IMG/VR virus record: IMGVR_UViG_3300035701_000040
Location: 1-54,272 of that record
DNA length: 54,272 nt
From: a virus
Reading direction: 5' to 3' (one strand)
A model generated the notes under the pieces. The model searched no databases. It had not been told where the DNA came from and saw only the letters and a program-made list of their open reading frames with translations. Below, piece after piece: positions 26,457-35,100 of this stretch; within the stretch, counting starts at the first letter, position 1; every line of letters begins with the position of its first letter. A program made the position numbers and the translations under genes.

Positions 26457-27086
26457 TTACGCCATCCGAATCAAGACCCCGCTACTTCCAGCCTTCACGG
26501 TAATTGTGGTAGCGACTTCGGCTCCTGCGTAGAGTTCCAAGTCTCCACCGTCTGACACCACCACCAGCGTCTCCACCATAATTCGATGGAACACGTTGAT
26601 GGTCGTGACGCCTACCCAAGGCCCAAGGTTAGGAGCTGTTGTCGTCTCTGTAGTTGAGTTTGCATACGCAAGGATTTGCCCAGTCGTCGCGTTCGCCACG
26701 TCGATTAACGTGCCCGTCGCTGCGTTGACGCCCGCTGAGGGGAACTGGGCCATGTTCATCATCCGTGTCACAGTGCCCGTGTAGTTCACTCCGAACTTGA
26801 AACTCGTTGTGGTCGTGTCAGAAGCCACAAACAGCGTCCAGCGAGCAAGGTAGGTTCCCGCGACCAAACTCGCAAACTTCAACCCCGTAACCGAAGTGCC
26901 TGTTGTCGTAGCGTTGGTGTAGTCTCCACTCAAAGACATTACAACAGGCAAGCCGCGTGTCCGAAGATAGGCTTCAATCTGCGTGATAGTCAGCTTCTTC
27001 GAGACGCCTGCCTCGTTGATGGCAAGCTCATTTGCCGCTGCCGCAGCAGAGGCAGCAGCCAACGCGCTAATCTTCGTGTCCGCCAT
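26457..27086 (-). CDS. Tail-fibre-like protein
   Basis: 209 aa. The N-terminus (MADTKISALAAASAAAAANE, then KKLTITQIEAYL) is the familiar attachment head of many phage fibres. A beta-sandwich follows (GTYLARWTLFVASDTTTT, GVTTINVFHRIMVETL). AGGAAAC precedes the ATG. A structural, receptor-binding role is inferred. Confidence 0.6.
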   Translation of the reverse strand: MADTKISALAAASAAAAANELAINEAGVSKKLTITQIEAYLRTRGLPVVMSLSGDYTNATTTGTSVTGLKFASLVAGTYLARWTLFVASDTTTTSFKFGVNYTGTVTRMMNMAQFPSAGVNAATGTLIDVANATTGQILAYANSTTETTTAPNLGPWVGVTTINVFHRIMVETLVVVSDGGDLELYAGAEVATTITVKAGSSGVLIRMA

Positions 27087-27091
27087 GTTTC

Positions 27092-27463
27092 CTAGCCGTG
27101 CGTAATAACCGCACTATTTATTGTGACCTGCTGCGTCTGAGTGATTGAAGTCGAGTTCAAGATGATGTCCGTAGCAGCCGTACCTACAGTCAGCCCCGTC
27201 ACCACGTCAACGTCCGCACCAGTACGGATGCGCGCTATAGCAGCAGCTCCCGTGTTGTCAGCAGAAGTGTCCGACCGTGGCATAGTGAGCGTCAAGACTC
27301 CACTACCAGCGGCCCCTGGAGCTATCGGATTGGCAAGTGTTATAGTCGCCAAAATCGACGCATAAGCAGCACTACAAATCTCTAACTTCGCTGCTGCTCC
27401 AGCGGCAGTCGTCACAGCATCCATCCGAATAATCTTGAGAGCATCTGAGTAAGTTACTGCCAT
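27092..27463 (-). CDS. Hypothetical virion protein
   Basis: 123 aa of Thr/Ala-rich beta sequence (AKLEICSAAYASILATITLA, VLTLTMPRSDTSADNTG). AGGGGGG precedes the ATG, and a terminator hairpin lies directly upstream, so it begins a new transcript or is made at a lower level than the capsid protein. No family recognised. Confidence 0.55.
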   Translation of the reverse strand: MAVTYSDALKIIRMDAVTTAAGAAAKLEICSAAYASILATITLANPIAPGAAGSGVLTLTMPRSDTSADNTGAAAIARIRTGADVDVVTGLTVGTAATDIILNSTSITQTQQVTINSAVITHG

Positions 27464-27472
27464 CGTACCCCC

Positions 27473-27519
27473 CTAAAGAAAAATGCCGGAGCCGCAGGTT
27501 TTGTGCCAGCGACCCCGGC
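27473..27519 (-). terminator. Rho-independent terminator after capsid and decoration genes
   Basis: On the minus strand, a GC-rich hairpin (arms GCCGG...CCGGC with extra inner pairs) is followed by ATTTTTCTTT. It sits between the decoration-like gene and the 123-aa gene. It would make capsid and decoration mRNAs more abundant than the tail mRNAs. Confidence 0.7.
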
Positions 27520-27563
27520 CTGTTCTGAGCGCCATCGAAGGAGAGCGCCTTCTGCTCAGCTCG

Positions 27564-28001
27564 TTACTGAATCCCGAAAACCTCTAAGTCGAGTGATGCC
27601 GTCTCACTCGCATCACCAGCCAGCGTGACCACCACGCTGAAGGTCGTGGCGTTGATGTCGAGGATGAACATGCCCGAAAGTTCGATGCCCGAACCCGCCG
27701 CGCTCGCGTTGGTGCAGGTGAACGCCGCCAGAGGCAACAGCACATCCAGCGTGCTCGTGCCATCCGAGAAGTAAGCCTTCACAATGAAGGTCGGGACGTG
27801 AGCAGCTGACTGGTTGTAGAGCTTAATCCTCCAGCGCCCTCGCGTCAGCGTCACGCTCGATGGGAACGTGAGGGTGACTGCGGCGTTGGCACCGTTTGTG
27901 AGCGCGTTGCCCACAGACTGCCACGAGGAAGCCCCCACACCTCCCAAGAACGGGTGTCCGAGAGTCGGGAACAAGGTCGAGATACTGTTGGTGATTGCCA
28001 T
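27564..28001 (-). CDS. Putative capsid decoration/stabilising protein
   Basis: 145 aa with AAGGAG before the ATG. It is a beta-rich protein (AVTLTFPSSVTLTRGRWRIK, TFSVVVTLAGDASETASLDL) encoded directly after the major capsid gene and before a terminator. That is the usual place for a head decoration protein. No specific family match can be claimed. Confidence 0.5.
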   Translation of the reverse strand: MAITNSISTLFPTLGHPFLGGVGASSWQSVGNALTNGANAAVTLTFPSSVTLTRGRWRIKLYNQSAAHVPTFIVKAYFSDGTSTLDVLLPLAAFTCTNASAAGSGIELSGMFILDINATTFSVVVTLAGDASETASLDLEVFGIQ

Positions 28002-28044
28002 TGCTGCTGCTCCTTAGTTGATGCTCAAAACTCCTGCTCGCTAG

Positions 28045-29052
28045 CTACGCGAGGTTCGCAATCATAACGTTCATACGCGGGCTGGGGCAGACAAGCTGCC
28101 ACGTCAAGTACATCGCGCTCACGACCACTCGCTGATTGCTCGGCTTAATGAACGGTTCCACGTTGAAGTAGTCCATCTCGTGAAACACCGGGAAGATGTA
28201 GCGGCTGTTCAGGATGTGCGCAGTGTTCGCTGGGGCGTTGCGGTCGGGAATCACGATGCAGTTGTTCCACAGGAAGTGGTAGCGGAAGCCCATCTGCACC
28301 GCTTCCTTGTCTTGGAACTCGTTGGTGAACCGGATGTTGGTGAAGAAGTTGTTCTTGAACCCAGCGTAGCGCACGTTGTCCATGATGAGCATGTCCGGCT
28401 CGTCGTAGCCATAGACAACAGTTTGGTAGGCGCTTTCGGCCACGGTCGTTGAGAGCGCCACTCCGCCTCCGGCGACGTTGGCCGGTGGCCTCCACCAAGC
28501 GTTCGCGGCGGTCGTGCGGTTGATGCCCGCGATAGTGTTAGTGGTCGAGTCCACCCATGCAACGATGTCGTCGATGTCGAGTGTGGTATTCTGAGGAGCG
28601 GTGTGCCAGAGAGCGCGCACCAGCTTTTGCAGGAAGCTGGCACTGGCAATCTGGAACTTGGTTTTGAGCACGTCGAGGGCGCTTGTGCCCCCACGGTTCA
28701 AAATCACGTCAGTCACGGGGATAGCGACAGTCTGGTAGTAGTGCCGCCACACCTGGTCGGCAGGCTGCACGCTGTCGATGACAGCAGTGTTGAGCAACTG
28801 GTCGCCCCAGTACGCACCGCCAGTCGTCTCTTCCAGTGTCATCAACGGGTAGACAAGCTCGCCGCCTCCGAACTTGCGCCCGAGACGGGTCATCCCCCAG
28901 AAGGTCGGTGATGGGACAAACACGTTGTCCCCAAGCACCGGCATGATGTACTTCTGCGTGATGGCATTGAGCGTGTTGACCAGTTGTGCTGGAGGGGTGT
29001 TGACGCCCGTGCCTTGGATTGTGTTGCTGGAACTCGCAGCTACGATTGCCAT
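28045..29052 (-). CDS. Major capsid protein, HK97 fold (predicted)
   Basis: 335 aa, GAGGAG upstream. Features fit phage capsid proteins: VWRHYYQTVAIPVTDVILN, then helices (TKFQIASASFLQKLVRALWH), the A-domain-like MDNVRYAGFKNNFFTNIRF and a C-terminal YLTWQLVCPSPRMNVMI. Length, single copy and location after the scaffold gene agree. It is expected to be the most abundant protein of the particle. Confidence 0.8.
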   Translation of the reverse strand: MAIVAASSSNTIQGTGVNTPPAQLVNTLNAITQKYIMPVLGDNVFVPSPTFWGMTRLGRKFGGGELVYPLMTLEETTGGAYWGDQLLNTAVIDSVQPADQVWRHYYQTVAIPVTDVILNRGGTSALDVLKTKFQIASASFLQKLVRALWHTAPQNTTLDIDDIVAWVDSTTNTIAGINRTTAANAWWRPPANVAGGGVALSTTVAESAYQTVVYGYDEPDMLIMDNVRYAGFKNNFFTNIRFTNEFQDKEAVQMGFRYHFLWNNCIVIPDRNAPANTAHILNSRYIFPVFHEMDYFNVEPFIKPSNQRVVVSAMYLTWQLVCPSPRMNVMIANLA

Positions 29053-29078
29053 GTCCGTGACTCCTCAGTTTGCCCACC

Positions 29079-29906
29079 TTACATGGGCAAGATTTGCAGA
29101 TTGGTGAGGCTTTGCTGCACTTCCGGGTCTTGCGCGGCAGCGTTCATAGCCTCATCGAGATTCTTGAACTCTTGCTTGACGTTAGCGCGGCTCCTGACAC
29201 CGGGCCGGGGAGCGAGAGCGGCGTTGCGCTCCTGCACGAGCTTGTCGGCACGCTCCTCCACCAGCTTGTCCACTTCCGTTTGCGAGTAGCGCAGCGGCTT
29301 CGCCAGCTCGTTGTGGATGGAAGCGATGTCGAACCGTCCGAACTGGTCGGTCTTGCGCTGAGCGGCGGCTTCCTTCACAGCGCGTTCGAGGTTGTAGCCT
29401 TCCGGCCAGTCGTTGAAGCCGTTGAAGACTGATACCAAGCGGTCGTTCTCGTAGAGGGTGCGGGAACCGGCCAGCTCCTTTTGCACCTTGGCGACGCCTT
29501 CGTTGAACGCCTTGACTTGGGCTTCGAGCGCCTTCACCTGCTTCATTACAGGGCCAACGTAGGTGTCTTTGTCGTAGTCGATGGGTTTGGTGTCGCCTGC
29601 GGGGGTAACACCGGCAGCGGGCTTTCCTTCAGCGAAGCGGAACTCTCCGCTGTCAGGGTCAACCGTGACCAGCCCTGCTTCAACCAGCTTCGAGAAGTTC
29701 TGGGCGAGGGTTTGCTGAGCGGCTGAGAGGGCTTCTTTCTCCTTGGTAAGCTCTGCGGTTGCATCGGAGATGCGCTTCTGCTCCACTTGAGATAGCCCTC
29801 GCAGGTCGCCGAGTGTGGTTTCGACCTCGCCCAGCGTGAACTTGGTGTCATCGGGGAAGGCTTTCGGGTCAGCCAGCACTTGCTGTAGAGTTTTGGCAGT
29901 TGGCAT
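29079..29906 (-). CDS. Capsid scaffolding protein
   Basis: 275 aa, acidic, Ala/Glu/Lys-rich and helical. Long coiled stretches (RISDATAELTKEKEALSAAQ; VKALEAQVKAFNEGVAKVQK) and no Cys fit a scaffold that guides prohead assembly. It lies directly before the major capsid gene in transcription order. AAGGAG precedes the ATG. Confidence 0.7.
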   Translation of the reverse strand: MPTAKTLQQVLADPKAFPDDTKFTLGEVETTLGDLRGLSQVEQKRISDATAELTKEKEALSAAQQTLAQNFSKLVEAGLVTVDPDSGEFRFAEGKPAAGVTPAGDTKPIDYDKDTYVGPVMKQVKALEAQVKAFNEGVAKVQKELAGSRTLYENDRLVSVFNGFNDWPEGYNLERAVKEAAAQRKTDQFGRFDIASIHNELAKPLRYSQTEVDKLVEERADKLVQERNAALAPRPGVRSRANVKQEFKNLDEAMNAAAQDPEVQQSLTNLQILPM

Positions 29907-29927
29907 GATAGACTCCTTTTTGCTCTC

Positions 29928-30365
29928 CTATGACGGGAACGCTGGGCCTTGCGGCGGTCCCATAGCTCCCGGTTGTGGCGCTGCGCCGCCCATAGTCGCG
30001 GGTGACGGGGCGGCGGAAGATTCGATTGGTCCGCCCGCTGCACTCATAGTCTGGGCGGCGTTCTGGATTTCCTTGAGACCGCGCTGCATAGCAGGCAAGG
30101 CACGAGCCAAAGCCTGTGCAGCGCCCGGAATCCTCAAGGCATACTGGTTGATGAGGGCGCTCAAGGTGGAAATCATCTCCTTGATTTTAGCCAGCCCTGC
30201 TTGGGGGTCAGCACCGCGAAGCTCGGACAACTGTTGAGCTACAGCGGGGCCAGCACCAGCTCCGGGTGGTGCGCCTACGGCTGCGCCGGGAGCACCACGA
30301 GCGCCTTGCTGACCTGCAAGGCGTTGCATGAGCTGCGCCATCATTGGGCCTTGTAGAGCACCCAT
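29928..30365 (-). CDS. Ala/Gly/Pro-rich helical protein
   Basis: 145 aa. Low-complexity ends (GAPGAAVGAPPGAGAG; PATMGGAAPQPGAMG) surround a helical core (LAKIKEMISTLSALINQYAL). It could be a minor scaffold or head-assembly factor, given its position between portal and scaffold genes. No family recognised. Confidence 0.5.
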   Translation of the reverse strand: MGALQGPMMAQLMQRLAGQQGARGAPGAAVGAPPGAGAGPAVAQQLSELRGADPQAGLAKIKEMISTLSALINQYALRIPGAAQALARALPAMQRGLKEIQNAAQTMSAAGGPIESSAAPSPATMGGAAPQPGAMGPPQGPAFPS

Positions 30366-30368
30366 CAG

Positions 30369-30554
30369 CTACTTCTTTCCGCCAGTGCCCCCTGGGATGT
30401 AGCCCAGCGGGTCTTTGGCTGTGACCAGCGGTGCGTTGGCGACATCGGGGCCGGGTTCGGCTCCCTGTCGCGGTGCGTTCAATGGACTCAGGAACTCGGG
30501 CGGATAGTTCGTGCCCAAGCCGCTGAGACCGCCTTTGCCTTTCTTCTTCGGCAT
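30369..30554 (-). CDS. Small head-region protein (61 aa)
   Basis: It starts MPKKKGKGGLSG and is Pro/Gly-rich. AGGGAG precedes the ATG. A basic N-terminus and disordered body suggest a small structural or assembly protein. Function unknown. Confidence 0.55.
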   Translation of the reverse strand: MPKKKGKGGLSGLGTNYPPEFLSPLNAPRQGAEPGPDVANAPLVTAKDPLGYIPGGTGGKK

Positions 30555-30648
30555 GACAATCTCCCTTCGATGTTGGTGCTCAGAGAGGGGCCGAGTGTAT
30601 CCCAGCCCCCTTGAGCTACCCGCTGCGGTTGGAAAGCGCTACCCGCAG

Positions 30649-30696
30649 TTATTTCTTGGAGTGCTTTTTGCCGCGCTTGCGGCCTCTGCGTGCCAT
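30649..30696 (-). CDS. Fifteen-residue basic micropeptide
   Basis: An ATG six bases after a strong GAGGAGG site encodes MARRGRKRGKKHSKK. Ten of 15 residues are Lys, Arg or His. It lies in the 150-base gap between the 61-aa gene and the next gene. The strong ribosome site and extreme charge suggest a real DNA- or RNA-binding micropeptide, but the size makes it uncertain. Confidence 0.45.
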   Translation of the reverse strand: MARRGRKRGKKHSKK

Positions 30697-30707
30697 ACGG
30701 CCTCCTC

Positions 30708-30950
30708 TCAGTTGGCTTCAGCAAACTGGCTGAAGTCTTTCGGTGTGCGGGCATCACCGTAGATGCCGATTAGCGCTACGGCTTGCCGGATGAGGTATTC
30801 AATCCAAGCGTTTTCGTCGCGGAAGTTGTCACGATACGCAGCCGGAACGTCGAACGGCACGCAGACAACGCCATTGACGGCAATCTGCACGCCGCTGTAG
30901 TAGCCAAACTTGCGTTCGGGGAAATTGACCAACTCCGCGTCGGCTCGCAT
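30708..30950 (-). CDS. Hypothetical head-region protein (80 aa)
   Basis: Starts at an ATG (MRADAELVNFPERKFGYYSG). A longer form could begin at a TTG at 30974. Mixed alpha/beta (VNGVVCVPFDVPAAYRDNF, AWIEYLIRQAVALIGIYG). No strong ribosome site is visible for either start. Function unknown. Confidence 0.5.
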   Translation of the reverse strand: MRADAELVNFPERKFGYYSGVQIAVNGVVCVPFDVPAAYRDNFRDENAWIEYLIRQAVALIGIYGDARTPKDFSQFAEAN

Positions 30951-31023
30951 ATCACGCTGCGAGCTTAGACACAAGATGTTGTGGATGTCAAGGAGGTGTA
31001 ATGCTATGTGTCCGCTACGTCCG

Positions 31024-31167
31024 CTAGTTTATGCTGCGCAGCCACCAGCGGCCCTTGGGGTCACGCCAGACTTGGAAGCCTATTTCACCTGCGAAGCCGG
31101 ACTCGCACCAACGGCGAATCGTGCGCTCAGTCTTGTGCCAGATGCGGGCTACGGTTCCGACACTCAT
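31024..31167 (-). CDS. Small helix-turn-helix protein (47 aa)
   Basis: MSVGTVARIWHKTERTIRRW followed by a short wing (GFQVWRDPKGRWWLRS) is the layout of MerR/excisionase-type DNA-binding domains. It lies between portal and head genes. It may be a small regulator or packaging factor. The ribosome site is weak. Confidence 0.55.
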   Translation of the reverse strand: MSVGTVARIWHKTERTIRRWCESGFAGEIGFQVWRDPKGRWWLRSIN

Positions 31168-31207
31168 CCAGTGGAGTTCGTTGAAGGCTCCAGGTGGGAA
31201 GGCCGCG

Positions 31208-32932
31208 CTACCGTTTCTTGGTGCGGGCGAGAGCTGCAAGCTGTTGCTCCTTTTCGACCTTCTCCGCGATGGCTTCAGCGTCAGGGATTTCCAAAATCTC
31301 AAGCGCACTTGGTGCGTCAATGAGCCCAGCACTGCGCAGACCCATCACGAGCTGGCGCATAGCGGCTTGCGATATGGGGCGGACGCTGCCAGGGTCGAGG
31401 TGGATTTGCATGTCGGCGCTGGCATCGAGAGGCTTCCATTCGCTGAAGCTGAACGCCTTATCCTCCTCCTCGCTAGTCGGGTTGAATGACGGGAAGTATC
31501 GACTATTGCGGTAGAAGCGGCACATCGAGAAGAAGCGGATTTCGGCGAGCTTCTGCACGGCTTCGGCAAGCAACATCGAACGCAGCCGTGTCAAGAACTG
31601 TGACTGGTAGAGGCTGGCGTCGAACAATCCAGCGCTCACGTTGCCTTTACCCGGCTGGCCTTCGCGGACTTGTGTGAAGCCCCAAAGTTCTTTCTGAAGC
31701 GCAAGGAGGATAGCGGGCATCTTGAGCATGTGCTCAGGCATGGGAGCGGGCCAGCGGATTTCAGGAATCCTAGACTGAGCGTTGATGATGCGGACTTCAC
31801 CCGGAAGCCCACCAAAGTCTTCAGCCTCAATCCCAGTAGCCTCATCAATGAACCAAATCCCGTTATTGAGTCGCACAGCGTTCTCAAAGGCTTGTGAGTA
31901 CATCCGGCCTGCCAGCTCTTGCAGGTCGAGCGAGAAGCGCGGTGGAGGTGGTGCCCAGAAACTTGTCAGATTGGGCAGTGCCCACAGCGGGATAACCGGG
32001 AACTTAACGCGGTCGGTGCGCGGGAAGGGGTTGTCACCATCGGCTAGAATCCGGCCTTCACATTCGACAATGAAGCGGCCATTAGGGTACTTACGGAGGT
32101 GCTTAGGCTTCACAGCAGCTTGCGTCGAGGCGAGGGCATTGAGCGCCTTGTCGATAGCTTTCTCTTTCACCTCTAGTAAGCTGTAGTCATCAGTGAACAG
32201 CACTCGCACCTTCAACCTGCCGTCCCAGGCTTGGCGGGAAGCGGGGGAACCGGGCATGGCGCTCAAGGGGCCAGGGGGCATCTCGAAGCTGTAACCGGCG
32301 CTTTCGCCAACGTTGACGAGGGTGGGAGAGCCACTAGCACGGCGAGGTTGGATGCCCGTGGCTGTCTCAGGCCAGAGCGCCTTCACCTCATCAGCGTACA
32401 AGCGTGACTCCAGAATCACGTAAGTCCAGTCCCGGTCGCTGCGCGCCGAGGGGTCAGGGTAGACAGTCTCAGGGTCAACCCAATCGGTCCAGACCTCACC
32501 ATCCCCCTGCCGCGCATTCGGGTCGTAGCCAACTTGCAGGAAGCTAGTGCCTGCATAGAGAGCCCAGAGTTCAGCGAACAGCAAGCGGTTATTGATACTC
32601 TGCGCTCGCCAATCATCTTGGAATGCCTTCTCTCGCTCCGCATCGCGCTCACGCTTCTTGGTGATGTAGACTTTCGGGGAAAGGCTGCTGAGGTCGGTAG
32701 CCTCACTGAAGGCTAGAAGTTGCATTTGAGGAATCAACACGGCGGGACGGAAGCTCGGACGCGACGCGGAGCCTTGCAAGAGGTTGTAGAGAATGCGGCA
32801 GGTGCGATACCAGTCCGGGCCGAGAAACTGGTTGCGGCGCTCGACACTTATCCTCTGAAGCTCGTCAATCTGACGCGAGCGCGGGTCAGCGGACTGCTCG
32901 GACTTGCGGCGAGTAATAGTCGTGAATGCCAT
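31208..32932 (-). CDS. Portal protein
   Basis: 574 aa from the ATG at 32932; an in-frame TTG 26 codons upstream is less likely. Typical portal features: ERRNQFLGPDWYRTCRILYN, DDWRAQSINNRLLFAELWAL, VDPETVYPDPSA, FPVIPLWALPNLTSFW and a helical C-terminus (MRQLVMGLRSAGLIDAPSAL). It would form the dodecameric DNA gate at one capsid vertex. It lies downstream of TerL and upstream of scaffold and capsid, as usual. Confidence 0.8.
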   Translation of the reverse strand: MAFTTITRRKSEQSADPRSRQIDELQRISVERRNQFLGPDWYRTCRILYNLLQGSASRPSFRPAVLIPQMQLLAFSEATDLSSLSPKVYITKKRERDAEREKAFQDDWRAQSINNRLLFAELWALYAGTSFLQVGYDPNARQGDGEVWTDWVDPETVYPDPSARSDRDWTYVILESRLYADEVKALWPETATGIQPRRASGSPTLVNVGESAGYSFEMPPGPLSAMPGSPASRQAWDGRLKVRVLFTDDYSLLEVKEKAIDKALNALASTQAAVKPKHLRKYPNGRFIVECEGRILADGDNPFPRTDRVKFPVIPLWALPNLTSFWAPPPPRFSLDLQELAGRMYSQAFENAVRLNNGIWFIDEATGIEAEDFGGLPGEVRIINAQSRIPEIRWPAPMPEHMLKMPAILLALQKELWGFTQVREGQPGKGNVSAGLFDASLYQSQFLTRLRSMLLAEAVQKLAEIRFFSMCRFYRNSRYFPSFNPTSEEEDKAFSFSEWKPLDASADMQIHLDPGSVRPISQAAMRQLVMGLRSAGLIDAPSALEILEIPDAEAIAEKVEKEQQLAALARTKKR

Positions 32933-32970
32933 AGGGAGCCACCAAGCTGAGCGGCGCTCTCCTTCGGTGC

Positions 32971-33159
32971 CTAGCGACTCACTACACAACCTCCAATCCA
33001 AACTCTCCAAGTGAGTCCAAAGTGGCGGCAGCTAGTCACGCAGCATCCTATGCGTCCCCAGAGAGTTCCGGGTATTGGCTCAACGCATGACATGCTCCCA
33101 CAGTCTCGACACATGTAGTTCCACGGACTTATTTGCGACAAGAACTTGGGGAGTCTCAC
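32971..33159 (-). CDS. Small cysteine-rich zinc-binding protein (62 aa)
   Basis: The GTG start overlaps the preceding stop (GTGA), with GGAGG seven bases upstream, which makes this a convincing gene. Cys pattern: CRDCG, then C, then GCCVTSC. A small zinc-finger fold is likely. Role unknown. Confidence 0.6.
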   Translation of the reverse strand: MRLPKFLSQISPWNYMCRDCGSMSCVEPIPGTLWGRIGCCVTSCRHFGLTWRVWIGGCVVSR

Positions 33160-33479
33160 TGCACGACCTCCACTTCAGCAGCGCTCTCCTCCACTGGTGA
33201 CTCAGGTTCGTTCAGCCAGCGGGCGAGGAACTCATTGGGAGTCTCACCTTGCTGGGAGACGGAACCTTTGAGGAATTTCTCTAGCTCAGTGGTCATGCTC
33301 AGGAAGTCTTTGAGCGGGATGACGACTGGCACCAGCACGTCAATCTTACTCATTAGGGCTTCCTGCAAGAAGCGATAGGCATCTGCGCTACGCTCGCGCT
33401 TCAGCTCATTGAAGCGCTCACCGATTTCATGGAGCACCTGAGATGCAGCAGTGAGGTTGAGGACTGGGGCATCGCTCAT
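33156..33479 (-). CDS. Hypothetical helical protein (107 aa)
   Basis: Mostly helical (ASQVLHEIGERFNELKRER, LKDFLSMTTELEKFLKG), with an acidic C-terminus (EESAAEVEVV). It overlaps its neighbours by four bases on both sides, so it belongs to a tightly coupled set between TerL and portal. No family recognised. Confidence 0.6.
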   Translation of the reverse strand: MSDAPVLNLTAASQVLHEIGERFNELKRERSADAYRFLQEALMSKIDVLVPVVIPLKDFLSMTTELEKFLKGSVSQQGETPNEFLARWLNEPESPVEESAAEVEVVQ

Positions 33480-33718
33480 GCTAGCTCCTCCGCAATCCTA
33501 TGCGCAGGGTCGAGATAGCCAACCTGCCCCTTCCGCCAGTACGAAGTGAACTGTGCAACATCCTCCACGGGGAACATCTGGCACAAGTCAAAGAAGTAAG
33601 CTGCTCGGAAGTCTTCGTGAGTCTTCCAAGAGTCCAAGTCAGAAAAGTGGCGCCTGCGAAGATACTCCGCAGCGTGTCGAAGGATGCGCCTGCAAGCTGT
33701 ACTTGAAGCATCACTCAT
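33476..33718 (-). CDS. Hypothetical protein (80 aa)
   Basis: GGAG seven bases before the ATG. Helical, with conserved-looking aromatics (AYFFDLCQMFPVEDVAQFTS). It shares the opening MSDA with the next gene, which may reflect local duplication or shared start context. Function unknown. Confidence 0.55.
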   Translation of the reverse strand: MSDASSTACRRILRHAAEYLRRRHFSDLDSWKTHEDFRAAYFFDLCQMFPVEDVAQFTSYWRKGQVGYLDPAHRIAEELA

Positions 33719-33805
33719 ATCTGCACTCCGTCATGCTAGTCTCCAGTAGCTACATGAATAGGCTAGGCGACCCCCTGCATGTGACCCAGCGAGGGCTGTG
33801 CTCAC

Positions 33806-34276
33806 TCATGCTGGCTCCTCTTTGGGTGCAGGCGCTTCACCCGCGTACCAAGGCACCCGCCCGGATTTGGCTACGGCTTCAGCACCTTGGTCGAGGCCCA
33901 TCTGCCGCACCGTTTGACGAGCCTTCTGCTTCTTCTCAGCTTGAGCTGTAGTAGCGTCGTCGAGCACCTTAGCCCGCTGAGGGTGCATGGCTTCTTCGAG
34001 CGCAGCTCGCGTCGGGGCAATCCAGCTTGAAGGTTCGTTCGCGCCCGCTGTCCCAACATGAGCTTCCCAGGCTTCGTCAGCGGCCTCAGTGCGTAGAATA
34101 ACACCGGACTTTGGAAAGCGCAAGAACAAACCATCGGAAGCGGAGGTTGCCAGAAGCTCAGCGCCGTCCACTTCAACTGTCCCACCCAGCTTGCGCACCA
34201 TGACGATGATGAGGCGGCGGTAGTATTCGACCGTTGAGAGCTTCATTGCTGCGGCTTGATAGGGTGATGCGGGCAT
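33806..34276 (-). CDS. Hypothetical protein (156 aa)
   Basis: AAGGAG eight bases before the ATG. The N-terminal half is an alpha/beta domain (MKLSTVEYYRRLIIVMVRKL, VEVDGAELLATSASDG); the C-terminus is charged and disordered. The gap after it (33719-33805) holds only a possible 19-codon frame. Confidence 0.55.
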   Translation of the reverse strand: MPASPYQAAAMKLSTVEYYRRLIIVMVRKLGGTVEVDGAELLATSASDGLFLRFPKSGVILRTEAADEAWEAHVGTAGANEPSSWIAPTRAALEEAMHPQRAKVLDDATTAQAEKKQKARQTVRQMGLDQGAEAVAKSGRVPWYAGEAPAPKEEPA

Positions 34277-34593
34277 TAACGATGCTCCTTAAGGCTGACT
34301 AGCTGCCACGGTGCAAGAGGCCACTTAAGCTGTGTCGAATAGCTGTCCCATCCTGGCAAAGCGCACTCCAAGTGGTCGAACATCTGCCAGCGATAAGGTG
34401 AACCGTACCACGCGAAGAATCTTCGCGGGTCATCCAGCAACCACAAGACAGCTAAAATGTCTCGATACAGCAGCTTCCTGTAAATCCATCGAGCGTAGAG
34501 CTGACGAGCACGTACCCACCATGCCTCTAAAGCCCACTGTGCTTTCCACAGATGCCAGCGCAGGTAACTTAGCATTGGGGTCATAGCTATCAC
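34276..34593 (-). CDS. Tryptophan-rich hypothetical protein (105 aa)
   Basis: GTG start overlapping the previous stop (GTGA). Very rich in Trp and Tyr (LRWHLWKAQWALEAWWVRAR, RFFAWYGSPYRWQM). An amphipathic, possibly membrane-surface protein. No family recognised. Confidence 0.55.
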   Translation of the reverse strand: MIAMTPMLSYLRWHLWKAQWALEAWWVRARQLYARWIYRKLLYRDILAVLWLLDDPRRFFAWYGSPYRWQMFDHLECALPGWDSYSTQLKWPLAPWQLVSLKEHR

Positions 34594-34835
34594 GCAGCCT
34601 CCTTAGACTTCTTAGCTTCGAGGTAGGCTTGCTCAAGAAGCTCAAAGCTCAACTGCTCGATGCCGCTCGGGGCGAACACGATTGGGGTGCGCAAGTTCTT
34701 AACATGCTCAGGCCATTTGGTCACGGAAAGCATCTCCATAACATTTGGGTCACGTACCACAAGTATGTCACCAGCTTGAAGGCGCAAGCGGGAGATTCGC
34801 AGCAGTAAGTTGGTCTTGAAAGCGTGTGGCCCCAT
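34590..34835 (-). CDS. Tandem paralogue B of a small protein
   Basis: 81 aa from the ATG at 34835, seven bases after AGGAG. It is homologous to the gene just upstream: both share AGDI/VI-LVS/VRDP, then KWPEHVKNLRTPIVFAPSGI versus EWPESIKKLRVPIVFAPEGL. A small alpha/beta protein, function unknown; clearly a local duplication. Confidence 0.65.
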   Translation of the reverse strand: MGPHAFKTNLLLRISRLRLQAGDILVVRDPNVMEMLSVTKWPEHVKNLRTPIVFAPSGIEQLSFELLEQAYLEAKKSKEAA

Positions 34836-34845
34836 CAAAGGTCTC

Positions 34846-35100
34846 CTACACAATTACTAGCTGCTTTGACGACTTCGCATCCTTGTAGACCTGCTCCAAC
34901 TGCTCAAAAGGAACCTTCTCTAAACCTTCAGGAGCAAAGACAATCGGGACACGAAGCTTCTTAATACTTTCGGGCCACTCAACTTCCATGAAATACTGCA
35001 TCAGGTCAGGATCGCTAACAAGGATGACATCGCCAGCCTCCAAGTGCAGCGATGTAACACGACGAATCAGCTCACGCCGAACCTCAACCTTACTGCTCAT
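34846..35100 (-). CDS. Tandem paralogue A of a small protein
   Basis: 84 aa (EAGDVILVSDPDLMQYFMEV, PIVFAPEGLEKVPFEQLEQV). It overlaps the TerL stop by four bases. Its copy follows directly downstream, with about half the residues matching. The pair may form a heteromer or have diverged in role. Confidence 0.65.
   Translation of the reverse strand: MSSKVEVRRELIRRVTSLHLEAGDVILVSDPDLMQYFMEVEWPESIKKLRVPIVFAPEGLEKVPFEQLEQVYKDAKSSKQLVIV

Noticed and set aside
31006-31323. Antisense plus-strand frame after a perfect AAGGAGGTG
   Set aside because: It lies opposite portal and HTH genes, and its product has no natural composition. The site is striking, but no neighbour genes share that strand.
31208-33010. 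Longer portal start at a TTG
   Set aside because: The ATG at 32932 has a better ribosome site, and the extra residues look non-native.
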